Shown: positions 8,877 through 23,224, numbered from the stretch's first letter. The stretch is 64,000 nucleotides of DNA from Cyclobacteriaceae bacterium (GCA_028278225.1 JANQEU010000081.1:1-64000); one strand, 5' to 3'. Numbers and translations: made by a program. The notes: generated from the sequence alone by a model not told the origin.

Positions 8877-8989
8877 CAAATACCTTTAGGTTTAGTCCCG
8901 GTGGATCAGGCTTCGAAATGTTCAAGGCCTGCATCCGCATACCAAAAACGGGAAACGTTCTCCATTTAACTCATGCGGTGAATATGGAT

Positions 8990-9019
8990 GTTTACCTTTT
9001 CCGCAAAATCTTACTTAAG
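8990..9019 (+). promoter_or_regulatory. Copy 2 of the 30-bp upstream element
   Basis: GTTTACCTTTTCCG ... ACTTAAG, 40 nt before the ATG at 9059, aligned without gaps to the copy at 7478-7507. Conservation of both sequence and spacing to the start codon argues for a functional promoter or regulator site. Confidence 0.45.
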
Positions 9020-9058
9020 AGTGAAGACAGGTATTCCCGGTCATAAAAATTGTGAAAG

Positions 9059-9937
9059 ATGATAATGCTTTTTCGTATGAATTTTCCATTTCTAAAATAT
9101 TTAAAAATCAGCATAGTGTCACTGGTTCTGATCATCTCACCTACAGATCAGGCCATTGCGCAATGTTATGATCTGAACGGTACAGGTCTCGAATGTGACT
9201 CTGCGAAACTGCAGGTAGCTGTTACAGGGTTGGGTTTGACGTATGCTAACGGCGTGTTATCCATTGAGGGGCTCAGTAGTTTCAACCTGGCTGGCACTGA
9301 AAAAGGCTCATTGATCGGAGGGGATGGCCTGAACTGGAATGGGACACACCTGGATATTGACGGCCCGGGGCTTGCCGGATCAGGCTTTTCATGGGGCAGT
9401 TCAAACTGGAATTTGGACGGCAACGCTACCGGGTCTCAACTGACGTGGATCAATGATAAACTTACCCCGGATTTTGGGGCAGCAGGAGTATTTCAGGGCA
9501 TGGATCATGAGACCATCCATTTCACCGCAGCAAATCCTTCTTCGACACAAATAACCATCGGCAGGTCATCTCCTGTCCCTGGGCAAATGCTTACAGTCGG
9601 CGGTGGTATGATATCAGTAGGACTGATGGTAGATGATGTTTCCGACGGGTGGCCGGACTATGTATTCGAGGAAGATTATCCATTACGGTCACTCACTGAT
9701 CTTGAGGATTACCTGAAAACCGAAAAACATTTGCCGGGAATACCATCCGCCACGAAGATTAAGGAGGAAGGCCTGGATCTTGGCAGAATGAATGTGTTGC
9801 TGCTGAAAAAAATTGAAGAACTGACGCTCTATGTTTTGGAACGTGAAGAATCCTTAAAAAAACAGAATAATACCATCGCGAAATTGAAATCACAACAACG
9901 AGAAATGTTGGAGATTTTTAATAAGCGCGTCAACTAA
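9059..9937 (+). CDS. Exported surface protein with tail-fibre-like C-terminal coiled-coil module
   Basis: A 292-aa protein. The signal peptide (ISIVSLVLIISPTDQAIAQ) is followed by a GTGLECD / GSLIGGDGLNWNGTHLDIDG region rich in Gly/Asn, resembling the beta-structured shaft of phage tail fibres. From about residue 198 comes the module WPDYVFEEDYPLRSLTDLED, KHLPGIPSATKIKEEGLDLG and KIEELTLYVLEREESLKKQN. This tail is common at the C-terminus of Bacteroidota 'tail fibre domain' surface proteins, and the final helix should form a trimeric coiled coil. Both modules recur in the next gene, so the two are paralogues. Start: ATG 9059; ATGs at 9065 and 9077 are also possible. Confidence 0.75.
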   Translation: MIMLFRMNFPFLKYLKISIVSLVLIISPTDQAIAQCYDLNGTGLECDSAKLQVAVTGLGLTYANGVLSIEGLSSFNLAGTEKGSLIGGDGLNWNGTHLDIDGPGLAGSGFSWGSSNWNLDGNATGSQLTWINDKLTPDFGAAGVFQGMDHETIHFTAANPSSTQITIGRSSPVPGQMLTVGGGMISVGLMVDDVSDGWPDYVFEEDYPLRSLTDLEDYLKTEKHLPGIPSATKIKEEGLDLGRMNVLLLKKIEELTLYVLEREESLKKQNNTIAKLKSQQREMLEIFNKRVN

Positions 9938-9959
9938 AAAAGACTAAAAAACTAGAATC

Positions 9960-12900
9960 ATGAATATTGTTACTAACTCTAACACCAATAGCATTTTCAA
10001 AATCCTCTTACTGAGTTTGTTATTTACATTCAGGTTTGATGCTTTTAGCCAGATAGCCTCCCAGGAGAACGATATAATAAGTTATACGATAACAGGCCAG
10101 AGTGAATCGACAGTCATAGACACGGTAAACTACACGGTCACTGTTAGCTTTGCACCGGGGACTGATCTAACGAATTTGGTAGCGACATTCACCTTGTCTG
10201 CGGGGGCGACGGCAGAGGTAGGAGAGGTGATCCAGGTGAGTGATTCCAGTGCCCATGATTTCACATTACCGGTAGAATATGTAGTAAGGGCCGAGGACCA
10301 GGTCACGACGCAGGACTGGATGGTTTATGCCAGGATAGTCTACCCTGAGATGGGTTTGACCTCATACAGTCCACAGGAGAATTCGATAGTTAGCAGTAGT
10401 ACGAATATTAGTTTGACTTTATCAGATACGGTCAATTTATCTACGGCAGCAACAGGTATTCGTGTGGCGGGTTCTTATTCGGGTCTGATTTCAGGGAGTT
10501 GGAGCGCTTCGGGGAATACGATCACGTTTGATCCGACGAATAACTTCTATCCGGGTGAGGTAGTGACAGTGACGATGACCCATGGTTTGGAGAATGATTC
10601 CGGGACGATCTATGGATTGCCCTACAGCTGGGAATTCAATGTAGAGTCGGGGGTATCCTCCCAGAGTCCGGCAATTTTCGGGAGTAACCAAATCATTGAT
10701 TTGGGTACCACACAAAGTCCATGGATGCTAGGTTCGGGTGATTTGGATCAGGATGGAGATATTGATTTATTAGCAACAGACTACAGTAAGAAGGAAATTT
10801 ACTGGTATTCCAATGATGGTACCGGATCTTTCACGAAGAGTGTAGTTTACTCTGGGTCTACGTATGCGAATGATATATATGGTGTAAATCTGGGAGATAT
10901 TGACAACGATGGCGACAATGATCTTGTAGCCTACCGTCAGTATGCCCTGGTATGGTTTGAGAATGATGGGGCTGAATCCTTTACACCGCATAATATTCCG
11001 GATAATTTGGGTTCAGGCGTTACAAATTCTTCATTAGGGGATTTTGATAATGATGGAAATCTCGATATAGTAATAAGTAGTTATTATGGTGATCATATTT
11101 ACTGGTATCAGAATGATGGACTGGGTAATTTTCACGAGACCATGATTGCAACTGGTCTGGATAATCTTAACTGTGTAGAGGTTGCAGATTTGGATTTGGA
11201 CGGAGATGTGGATATCGTATCGGGGACCCAGGGTAGTCGACTGGATTGGTTTGAAAATGACGGTTCGGGAGTTTTTACGACGCATTCGATTTCTACATCC
11301 AGTTACAGTCCGCGGTCGCTTTCAAGTGGAGATATTGATGGAGATGGGGATGTTGATTTGTTGACCACTGGTAATCGTTTAATGTGGTGGGAGAATGATG
11401 GTCAGGGGGGGTTCACCGGACATCAGGTTTCGACACTTAACGTTGGGTTCAGTGTTACGGGGGCAGATATTGATGGAGATGGGGATTATGATATTGTGAC
11501 AATAGATAGTAATACTGACAGGGTATTATGGTATGAGAATGATGGGTCAGGGAATTTCACAGAGTATGTTATACCAACACCGGCGGATTATCCGCGGTTT
11601 GTAACGGTAGCTGACCTGGATGGGGACGGAGACATTGATATCGCATCATCATCAGATGGTGATGATAAAATAGCTTGGTACCCAAACATTGGTTCACCAA
11701 TTACCGATGCTAATGACATTCTCTCCTTTTCACTACCTGGTCAGGTCGGTGCATCAGATATAGATACTGCATCCCATAGTGTTGTATTGAATTATATGAG
11801 TGGGACAGATCTCAGTAATCTGATTGCAACATTTGAGATATCCCTTGGTGCTACTACTGACATTTCAGGTACGCCACAAGTTAGCGGCACTACCGCCAAT
11901 GATTTCACTTCGCCTGTCATTTATACGGTTACTGCAGGTGATGGAACGACCATGCAGGACTGGACCGTAACTGCCCATATCATGTCCAGCGAAACAGGGA
12001 TTTTAGCATTCAGTCTGGAAAACCAGGCAGGGTCATCAGTGATGGATACTGTAGCCAATACCATAACATCCAGTTTTTATACAGGGGCAGATGTAACCAG
12101 CCTTACCGCAACATTCACACTATCCACCGGGGCAACAGCGACAGTGTCATCCGTGGTACAGGAAAGTGGTGTAACACTTAATGATTATACTCTGCCTGTC
12201 GTGTACACTGTACTTTCAGAAGACAGTACAACAACTCAGGATTGGACGGTCAACACCTACTTCCTTTCTAATGAAACGGATGTTCTCACTTATTCTTTAC
12301 CCGGACAAACCAGTTCAAACATAGATACTGCCACACATACCATCACGATTGGTATGCCGGAATTTGTTGACTTGATAAACTTGATAGCGACGTTTACTAT
12401 TTCGGGCAATGCGACAGTATCAGTCGGAGGAGTGGCCCAGCAATCCGGTGTTACAGCCAATGACTTCAGTACATCGGTAGTTTATGTAATAACGGCGGAA
12501 GATAGTGTGACCACTCAGGATTGGACGGTCAACATTCAGACCTTGTCCTCAACCGCTGCCATCACCGATTTCAATATACCTGGTGCTCTTAATCCCGGCG
12601 CCATCGATACAACTAATTATACGATTTCAATTGACTTCATGACGGGAACGGACGTATCTGCATTGGTTGCATCATTTACAGCATCAGCCGGATCGACAGT
12701 TTCCGTTTCAGGACAAGAACAGGCAAGCGGGATGTCAGTGAATAATTTTTCATCGCCGTTGGTCTACACTGTATTGGCGGAAGACCAGACCACTTCGGCA
12801 GATTGGACCGTAACAGTCAATTTCGTTTCATTGTGTGATCTATTGGCAGGGTTGGGATTGGAATGTGATGCGGAATCGAGGCTAGCCGTGCAGGCTACTA

Positions 12901-13622
12901 TCGCCGGAGAGGGACTGACCTGGGATGATGGCATACTCAGTGTCACGGACAATGCCAACTTCAACCTCGCATACAATGAGAGAGGCTCCGTAATTGGCGG
13001 AACAGGGTTAAATTGGAACGGAGCACAACTTGACATCGATGGAGGTAACCTGGCGGGACTGGGTCTTGCATGGACAGGATCATCTTTCGAATTTGATCCG
13101 ACCAATATAATCAGTGATGATTTCGAGTGGGATCCGGTGGCAAAAGAATTAAGTCTAAAGGATAGTGTGGTGAGTTTATTCACCAAAGTTGACGATTCAT
13201 CCATTCATTTTGCTGCACCGAATGCGGAGAATACCAAAGTAGGGATTGGAACTAGTAATATTCCTTCAGGATACATGCTTGCAGTGGCGGGCGATGTTGT
13301 GGCCAATCTTGTGAAGGTGGAACTCCAGGGTGCCTGGCCAGATTATGTTTTCGGCGATGAATATGATCTTATGTCATTAACGGAACTGAATGAATATATC
13401 AGGAAGAATAAACATTTACCAGGTATCCCTGATGCTCAGACAATAGAAGAACAGGGTATTGATTTGGGTGAAATGAACATTTTGCTGCTGAAAAAAGTTG
13501 AAGAGTTGACATTATATGCCATCGATCAGGAAAAAAGAATGAAGGAACAAGATGTCACATTGAAGGATCTCATAGAGCATAACAAAAAAATATTGCTTAA
13601 ACTTCAACCTCAGGGTGAGTAA
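9960..13622 (+). CDS. Large surface protein: DUF5018-like repeats, seven FG-GAP repeats, tail-fibre-like C-terminus
   Basis: A 1220-aa exported protein (leader ILLLSLLFTFRFDAFSQ). A DUF5018-like repeat (~35-130) is followed by an SbsA-type Ig-like domain (~130-235). Seven FG-GAP/VCBS repeats (~240-577) follow, each with a calcium-loop DxDxDGDxD and a WYxNDGxGxF strand; seven such repeats suggest a complete seven-bladed propeller. Four to five more DUF5018-like repeats (~580-955; NDFTSPVIYTVTAGDGTT, TTQDWTVN) follow. The GLECD/GGTGLNWNGAQLDIDG module and the WPDYVFGDEYDL...KKVEELTLYAIDQE tail (~1126-1220) are shared with the preceding gene, 22 nt upstream. No type IX sorting domain is evident. 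Probable adhesin or matrix protein; ligand unknown. Confidence 0.8.
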   Translation: MNIVTNSNTNSIFKILLLSLLFTFRFDAFSQIASQENDIISYTITGQSESTVIDTVNYTVTVSFAPGTDLTNLVATFTLSAGATAEVGEVIQVSDSSAHDFTLPVEYVVRAEDQVTTQDWMVYARIVYPEMGLTSYSPQENSIVSSSTNISLTLSDTVNLSTAATGIRVAGSYSGLISGSWSASGNTITFDPTNNFYPGEVVTVTMTHGLENDSGTIYGLPYSWEFNVESGVSSQSPAIFGSNQIIDLGTTQSPWMLGSGDLDQDGDIDLLATDYSKKEIYWYSNDGTGSFTKSVVYSGSTYANDIYGVNLGDIDNDGDNDLVAYRQYALVWFENDGAESFTPHNIPDNLGSGVTNSSLGDFDNDGNLDIVISSYYGDHIYWYQNDGLGNFHETMIATGLDNLNCVEVADLDLDGDVDIVSGTQGSRLDWFENDGSGVFTTHSISTSSYSPRSLSSGDIDGDGDVDLLTTGNRLMWWENDGQGGFTGHQVSTLNVGFSVTGADIDGDGDYDIVTIDSNTDRVLWYENDGSGNFTEYVIPTPADYPRFVTVADLDGDGDIDIASSSDGDDKIAWYPNIGSPITDANDILSFSLPGQVGASDIDTASHSVVLNYMSGTDLSNLIATFEISLGATTDISGTPQVSGTTANDFTSPVIYTVTAGDGTTMQDWTVTAHIMSSETGILAFSLENQAGSSVMDTVANTITSSFYTGADVTSLTATFTLSTGATATVSSVVQESGVTLNDYTLPVVYTVLSEDSTTTQDWTVNTYFLSNETDVLTYSLPGQTSSNIDTATHTITIGMPEFVDLINLIATFTISGNATVSVGGVAQQSGVTANDFSTSVVYVITAEDSVTTQDWTVNIQTLSSTAAITDFNIPGALNPGAIDTTNYTISIDFMTGTDVSALVASFTASAGSTVSVSGQEQASGMSVNNFSSPLVYTVLAEDQTTSADWTVTVNFVSLCDLLAGLGLECDAESRLAVQATIAGEGLTWDDGILSVTDNANFNLAYNERGSVIGGTGLNWNGAQLDIDGGNLAGLGLAWTGSSFEFDPTNIISDDFEWDPVAKELSLKDSVVSLFTKVDDSSIHFAAPNAENTKVGIGTSNIPSGYMLAVAGDVVANLVKVELQGAWPDYVFGDEYDLMSLTELNEYIRKNKHLPGIPDAQTIEEQGIDLGEMNILLLKKVEELTLYAIDQEKRMKEQDVTLKDLIEHNKKILLKLQPQGE

Positions 13623-13678
13623 CCCTCTGATCCAGATGATTCTTTGTTGAATAGTGATTGAGGTTATTTGTATCGAAT

Positions 13679-13716
13679 AGCGCTTATTGTCCTTTTGGTT
13701 TGGATTTGTAAGCGCT
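13679..13716. repeat. 8-bp perfect inverted repeat in the leader of the sugar operon
   Basis: AGCGCTTA at 13679-13686 and TAAGCGCT at 13709-13716 are exact reverse complements around a 22-nt loop, and each also contains the palindrome AGCGCT. They lie in the 348-bp gap between the surface protein and the symporter gene. No poly-T follows, so an operator pair is more likely than a terminator. Apart from this and the sites at 13867-13912 I see nothing else in the gap. Confidence 0.4.
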
Positions 13717-13866
13717 GTGTCCAAAATTTCTATGACCTGAGCTGGTTATGAAACCTGTACCGGACTATTTGGTGAGGCATCCGAAAATTGTAACCATCAG
13801 CAGGAACGACTTGTTCCATGAATATCAGAATGACCCGTAGCCTTTTGACCAAAAATTTTCAATTCC

Positions 13867-13912
13867 AAACGTTTGCATTGAAAAACCTGTAAATCAGCGG
13901 TTTAAACGTTAA
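13867..13912. promoter_or_regulatory. Candidate LacI-type operator pair
   Basis: AAACGTTT (13867-13874, perfect palindrome) and TTTAAACGTTAA (13901-13912, near-palindrome) share an AACGTT core and are 37 bp apart centre to centre, 60-100 nt before the symporter start. CG-centred A/T-flanked palindromes are typical of LacI-family sugar regulators. No regulator gene is in this window, so the assignment is tentative. Confidence 0.35.
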
Positions 13913-13970
13913 TAGTTTTTGCTTTTTTCTTCGTAATATGGTCTTTACTTAGCGTAAACCTGGTAAGACT

Positions 13971-18671
<4,701 letters not shown>

Positions 18672-18682
18672 ATCCGCAAACC

Positions 18683-20617
18683 GTGTACGATCCTAGACTC
18701 AAATCACTACTGAAAGAGATCCTTGATGATCTGGAGATCGGGTTCGATGCTGATTTTGGGATCAGGCTCAGCACAAACTTTGATGCGATATACGGTCTGT
18801 TCGAAAGACTCTATCCTGATCGCGATGACCTGGCGATTCATATTCGTACACTGGTTGAGCGTTTAGCCGCGGCTTACCGGCAGAGATCACCTGTTTTGAA
18901 GCAGATGGATATTGAAAGGGAATCAGACTATCATTGGTTTTTGAGTGAAAAGTTGGTGGGCATGATGCTCTATGTCGACCGTTTTTGTGGCGACCTGAAA
19001 AATTTTAAAACGAAACTTTCCTACTTCAAAGACCTGGGTGTGAACCTGGTACACCTCATGCCCCTGCTAAAATGTCCGCGTGACAATAATGATGGCGGGT
19101 ATGCTGTAAGTGACTTTAGAAAAGTAAACCCTGAATTAGGGACAATTGAGGACATCAGGGATATTGCTGATACTTTCAGAAAAGAAGGGATGTGTCTGAT
19201 GCTTGATTTGGCGGTCAATCATACATCAGATGAGCACAAATGGGCCAAGGCAGCGCTAAAAGGCGATCCAAAGTATCAGGCTTATTATTACATGTTTGAT
19301 GATCGCCGGATCCCGGATCAGTTTGAGGCTTCGTTACCGGAGGTTTTTCCGGAAACAGCACCGGGCAATTTTACCAACCTCAAAGAGCTGGACAAATGGG
19401 TGATGACCGTATTCCATGAATACCAGTGGGATTTGAATTACACCAATCCTGAAGTATTCATCGAGATGCTGGACAACTTGTTATTTCTGGCAAACCAGGG
19501 TATTGACGTCATCCGGTTGGATGCCCTGGCTTTTTTGTGGAAAAGGATTGGAACACAGTCACAAAATCTGGAAGAAGCTCATTTGATTATCCAGGCGTTC
19601 AAGGCCTGTGCGCAGGTTGTGGCTCCCGGGGTTCTTTTCCTTGCAGAGGCCATTGTAGCACCAAATGAGATCATAGGATATTTTGGTCATCCGAAAACTG
19701 TCAGCAACGAGTGCGACATGGCTTATAATGCAACGTTAATGACGTTGCTTTGGGAGTCCATTGCTACAAAGAACAATAAACTATTGCATGCATCACTAAA
19801 CAACATTCCGGCCAAGCCATTCGGCAGAACCTGGTTAAACTATGTCAGGTGTCATGATGATATCGGACTTGGTTATGAAGATCTCCATGCCTCCTGGGCA
19901 GGATATGACGCCCGCTTACATAGAAAATTTGTCACGGATTTTCTCGCCGGCAGCATCTCATGGTCATTTGCCAGAGGAGCAAAGTTCATGGAAGACCGGA
20001 AAAATGGCGATGCGAGAATATCCGGTTCCCTTGCTTCACTTGCGGGATTGGAGTTGGCACTGGATAAGAAGGATGATACAGCAATTGAGATGGCCATTAA
20101 AAGGATCACAATGTTAAATGCCGTTATCCTGTCCTACGGAGGCATTCCGATTTTCTATATGGGAGATGAAATTGGAATGACAAACGACTATTCCTATCTG
20201 GAAGACGAACTTCGAAAAGATGACAACAGGTGGATGCATCGCCCGGAAATGAACTGGGAGAGAGAGCAACTGAAGACGAAAAAAGGCACTGTTGAGAATA
20301 GAATTTACAAAACCCTTCAACACCTTGTGGCACTGAGAAAATCAAGTCCGGAATTTGCGGATCACAACAACACTGTTCGTGTGGATTGCAGGAATGAGCA
20401 TTTATTTGCATTTATTCGTCAAAGGGATGGCTACAGATCATTTTGTGTATTCAACCTCAATGACCATCCCGAACTACTCTATAAAGATGTCCTGGATGGC
20501 AACGGGTTTGAGACAGCTTTAGGAGTTAGAGACAGGATATCCGGCAAAGTGCTTAACTTCCTGAATTATAACGTAATGATGGAACCGTACCAGTCTTTTT
20601 GGATTTCATCAATTTAA
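18683..20617 (+). CDS. Amylosucrase-like glycoside hydrolase (GH13_4 type)
   Basis: A 644-aa GH13 enzyme closely resembling amylosucrase throughout, including the N-terminal helical domain (LVERLAAAYRQRSPVLKQMD) and LMPLLKCPRDNNDGGYAVSD. Catalytic segments: LAVNHTSDEH; VIRLDALAF with the nucleophile Asp280; FLAEAIV with the acid/base Glu322; and CHDDIG (Asp392). The 42-residue spacing of nucleophile and acid/base fits the family. KDDNRWMHRPEMNW matches the sucrose-pocket arginine region. There is no signal peptide, so it acts on an imported substrate. It has a GTG start 11 nt after glpD. Classical amylosucrase uses sucrose, but no fructose-specific gene is in the operon, so sucrose, glucosylglycerol or a related alpha-glucoside are all possible. 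Confidence 0.85.
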   Translation: MYDPRLKSLLKEILDDLEIGFDADFGIRLSTNFDAIYGLFERLYPDRDDLAIHIRTLVERLAAAYRQRSPVLKQMDIERESDYHWFLSEKLVGMMLYVDRFCGDLKNFKTKLSYFKDLGVNLVHLMPLLKCPRDNNDGGYAVSDFRKVNPELGTIEDIRDIADTFRKEGMCLMLDLAVNHTSDEHKWAKAALKGDPKYQAYYYMFDDRRIPDQFEASLPEVFPETAPGNFTNLKELDKWVMTVFHEYQWDLNYTNPEVFIEMLDNLLFLANQGIDVIRLDALAFLWKRIGTQSQNLEEAHLIIQAFKACAQVVAPGVLFLAEAIVAPNEIIGYFGHPKTVSNECDMAYNATLMTLLWESIATKNNKLLHASLNNIPAKPFGRTWLNYVRCHDDIGLGYEDLHASWAGYDARLHRKFVTDFLAGSISWSFARGAKFMEDRKNGDARISGSLASLAGLELALDKKDDTAIEMAIKRITMLNAVILSYGGIPIFYMGDEIGMTNDYSYLEDELRKDDNRWMHRPEMNWEREQLKTKKGTVENRIYKTLQHLVALRKSSPEFADHNNTVRVDCRNEHLFAFIRQRDGYRSFCVFNLNDHPELLYKDVLDGNGFETALGVRDRISGKVLNFLNYNVMMEPYQSFWISSI

Positions 20618-20620
20618 GCA

Positions 20621-22297
20621 ATGGAGATGAAAAGAGCCTGGTGGAAAGAAAGTGTAGTTTACCAGATCTACCCTCGCAGTTTTTTTGATGGTAATGGCGA
20701 CGGTATCGGGGACTTGCAGGGAATAATCGGCAAGCTCGACTATATCAAAAGCCTGGGGGTCGATGTGATCTGGATATGTCCCATCTATGAATCGCCTAAT
20801 GACGACAATGGCTATGACATAAGTGACTACCGGAGTATCATGAAGGAGTTTGGTGATATGGGAGATTTCAAACAGCTCCTGGAAGGTATTCACCAAAGAG
20901 AAATGAAACTGGTAATGGATCTGGTGGTCAATCATACTTCCGATGAACATCCATGGTTTACTGAATCACGATCCGGTATTCACAATCCAAAAAGGGATTA
21001 CTATATATGGAGGCACGGTGAAAACGGCAAACCCCCCAATAACTGGCAGTCATTTTTTGGAGGAGACGCTTGGGAGTATGATGAAGATTCGGGGGAATAT
21101 TACCTGCACTTATTTTCAAAAAAGCAACCTGACCTGAACTGGGAAAACCCCGATGTGCGAGCGGAAGTGTATGATATCATGAGATTCTGGCTGGAACAAG
21201 GTGTTGATGGTTTCCGGATGGATGTTATTTCGTTGATTTCGAAAGGAGAATTTGCTGATACTCCATATGAAATCTTGAATGACACTACTCAACAGGTTTA
21301 TGCCAGCGGACCGAGGATTCATGAATTTCTCCATGAAATGAACCAGGAAGTCATCCGGCATTTCGACATACTGACGGTTGGCGAGGGACCGGGCATAACT
21401 TTGGCAGAAGGACTGGATTATGTAAAGGAAGATCGAAATGAACTTGGCATGATTTTTCACTTTGACCACATGGTTATCGACCATGGAAATGGCGGAAGAT
21501 TCGATCCTGTGTTGCTTGATTTCATTAAATTCAAAAAGATCTTCATGGAGTGGGACCAAATCGTGAAAAAAGGGGGTTGGACAAGCATTTTTCTGGGGAA
21601 TCATGATTTTTCAAGGATCGTCTCACGATTTGGGGATGACGGAGAGTTCTGGGAAAAATCAGCAAAGGCCCTCTGTATGATGCTGCTGTCTTTGCGTGGA
21701 ACGACCTATCTGTACAATGGTGATGAGATCGGCATGACTAATGTCGCCTATGATAGTTGGGAAGATTATCGCGATCTAGTGACCCTTCATGCCATACATG
21801 ATGCCAAAAACAACGGGGCTGATACGGAGGTGCTGAAAAAAGCTATAGATGAACAGGGCAGAGACAATTCAAGAACCCCGATGCAGTGGACGTCCGGTGA
21901 GAATGGTGGATTTTCAGAGGTGGAGCCATGGATAAAAACGAATCCCAACTATCATAGTATAAACATCCAATCTCAGGATGATGATCCAAATTCCATCTTG
22001 AATTTCTATCGTGAAATGATCAAAATCAGAAAAACTTATAAAACCCTGGTATACGGAGAATTCGAACCAATAGCAATCGATCACCCTGAAGTCTTTGCAT
22101 ACTGGAGAGCTGACCAACATGATGTATTTCTTTCTGTAATAAACTTTTCAAAGAAAGATGTCATTTTTGAAGCGGATGGCCGGTATGACCTGAGTAATGC
22201 GGTGATAATCATGTCTAATTATAATCGCACAGTTTTACCTGAACCAGGTAAATTCAATTTAGCGCCCTGGGAGGCCATGTTGATTTCAGCAAACTAA
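20621..22297 (+). CDS. Alpha-glucosidase (GH13, oligo-1,6-glucosidase type)
   Basis: A 558-aa cytoplasmic GH13 enzyme with no signal peptide. Motifs in order: WWKESVVYQIYPRSFFDGNG, the GIGDLQGIIGKLDYI calcium-loop region, LVVNHTSDEH, GFRMDVISL with nucleophile Asp201, TVGEGPG with acid/base Glu255, and FLGNHD. Asp201/Glu255 spacing matches oligo-1,6-glucosidases, and RDNSRTPMQW is the typical later segment. It removes terminal alpha-glucosyl units, giving glucose for the ROK kinase that follows. It starts 3 nt after the amylosucrase-like gene; ATG 20627 is an alternative start. Confidence 0.92.
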   Translation: MEMKRAWWKESVVYQIYPRSFFDGNGDGIGDLQGIIGKLDYIKSLGVDVIWICPIYESPNDDNGYDISDYRSIMKEFGDMGDFKQLLEGIHQREMKLVMDLVVNHTSDEHPWFTESRSGIHNPKRDYYIWRHGENGKPPNNWQSFFGGDAWEYDEDSGEYYLHLFSKKQPDLNWENPDVRAEVYDIMRFWLEQGVDGFRMDVISLISKGEFADTPYEILNDTTQQVYASGPRIHEFLHEMNQEVIRHFDILTVGEGPGITLAEGLDYVKEDRNELGMIFHFDHMVIDHGNGGRFDPVLLDFIKFKKIFMEWDQIVKKGGWTSIFLGNHDFSRIVSRFGDDGEFWEKSAKALCMMLLSLRGTTYLYNGDEIGMTNVAYDSWEDYRDLVTLHAIHDAKNNGADTEVLKKAIDEQGRDNSRTPMQWTSGENGGFSEVEPWIKTNPNYHSINIQSQDDDPNSILNFYREMIKIRKTYKTLVYGEFEPIAIDHPEVFAYWRADQHDVFLSVINFSKKDVIFEADGRYDLSNAVIIMSNYNRTVLPEPGKFNLAPWEAMLISAN

Positions 22298-22307
22298 TAT
22301 TTTCAAA

Positions 22308-23213
22308 ATGTCTGTATGGGGTATTGATCTGGGCGGTACAAAAATCGAAGGAGTCATCCTGGATAGCTTACACAATCGGGAAGTCCTGTTCAGGGAAAGA
22401 ATACCAACTGAATCAGAAAAGGGATACGGGCATATGCTTGACAGGGTTAAGCTTTTGGTTAAAAAAATGAGCAACGAATCCGGTGTGAAGCCGGTTAAGA
22501 TTGGTTTTGCTACTCCGGGAATCCTGGATCCGGGCTCAAATACCATGAAAAACTGCAATACAACGTGCCTGAACGGGCAGTCTCTGAAAAATGATTTGGA
22601 AGATAAACTTGGGTTACCCATCGAAATCGCCAATGATGCAAACTGTTTTGCATTGGCAGAAACGAGAATGGGGTCGGTAAGGGAAAAAGCGCCTGATGCC
22701 AAAGTTGTGTTTGGAGTGATCATGGGAACAGGTGTAGGTGGTGGTATAATTGTGAACGGTGAAGTTCTGACCGGAAAGCAGGGAATTGGCGGAGAGTGGG
22801 GACACAATTTCCTGGATGAATCAGGGGGAGAATGTTACTGTGGCAAAACCGGGTGCGTTGAAACGATTTTGTCAGGAAAAGCGCTGGAACGGTATCACGA
22901 AGAAACTTTTGGTACCCGAAAAAAACTTAAGGAAATCTATCTGGAACATATCGATGGCACAAATGAAGATTCATCGCGCACAATTAACAGATTGATAACA
23001 TATTTCGGCAAGGCGATGGCTGTAGTCATCAATATATTGGACCCTGATGTTGTTGTGCTGGGTGGAGGGGTTGGTAACATTGACTTATTGTATGAGCAAG
23101 GAGTGGAAGAGGTGAAGAAACATATATTTAATACAGGATTTGATACAGTTTTTTTGAAACCCATTCTCGGTGACAGTGCCGGTGTTTTTGGTGCGGCCTC
23201 CCTGGTAGCTTAA
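22308..23213 (+). CDS. ROK-family sugar kinase, probable glucokinase
   Basis: A 301-aa cytoplasmic kinase. The N-terminal phosphate loop is GIDLGGTKIEGVILD. FGVIMGTGVGGGIIVNG and the ROK zinc motif GECYCGKTGCVETILSG (CxCGxxGCxE) are intact. ROK kinases with this arrangement phosphorylate glucose or fructose. Because two alpha-glucosidase-type enzymes precede it, glucose is the likely substrate. It starts 10 nt after the alpha-glucosidase stop. Confidence 0.9.
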   Translation: MSVWGIDLGGTKIEGVILDSLHNREVLFRERIPTESEKGYGHMLDRVKLLVKKMSNESGVKPVKIGFATPGILDPGSNTMKNCNTTCLNGQSLKNDLEDKLGLPIEIANDANCFALAETRMGSVREKAPDAKVVFGVIMGTGVGGGIIVNGEVLTGKQGIGGEWGHNFLDESGGECYCGKTGCVETILSGKALERYHEETFGTRKKLKEIYLEHIDGTNEDSSRTINRLITYFGKAMAVVINILDPDVVVLGGGVGNIDLLYEQGVEEVKKHIFNTGFDTVFLKPILGDSAGVFGAASLVA

Positions 23214-23224
23214 GATGAGTAATT

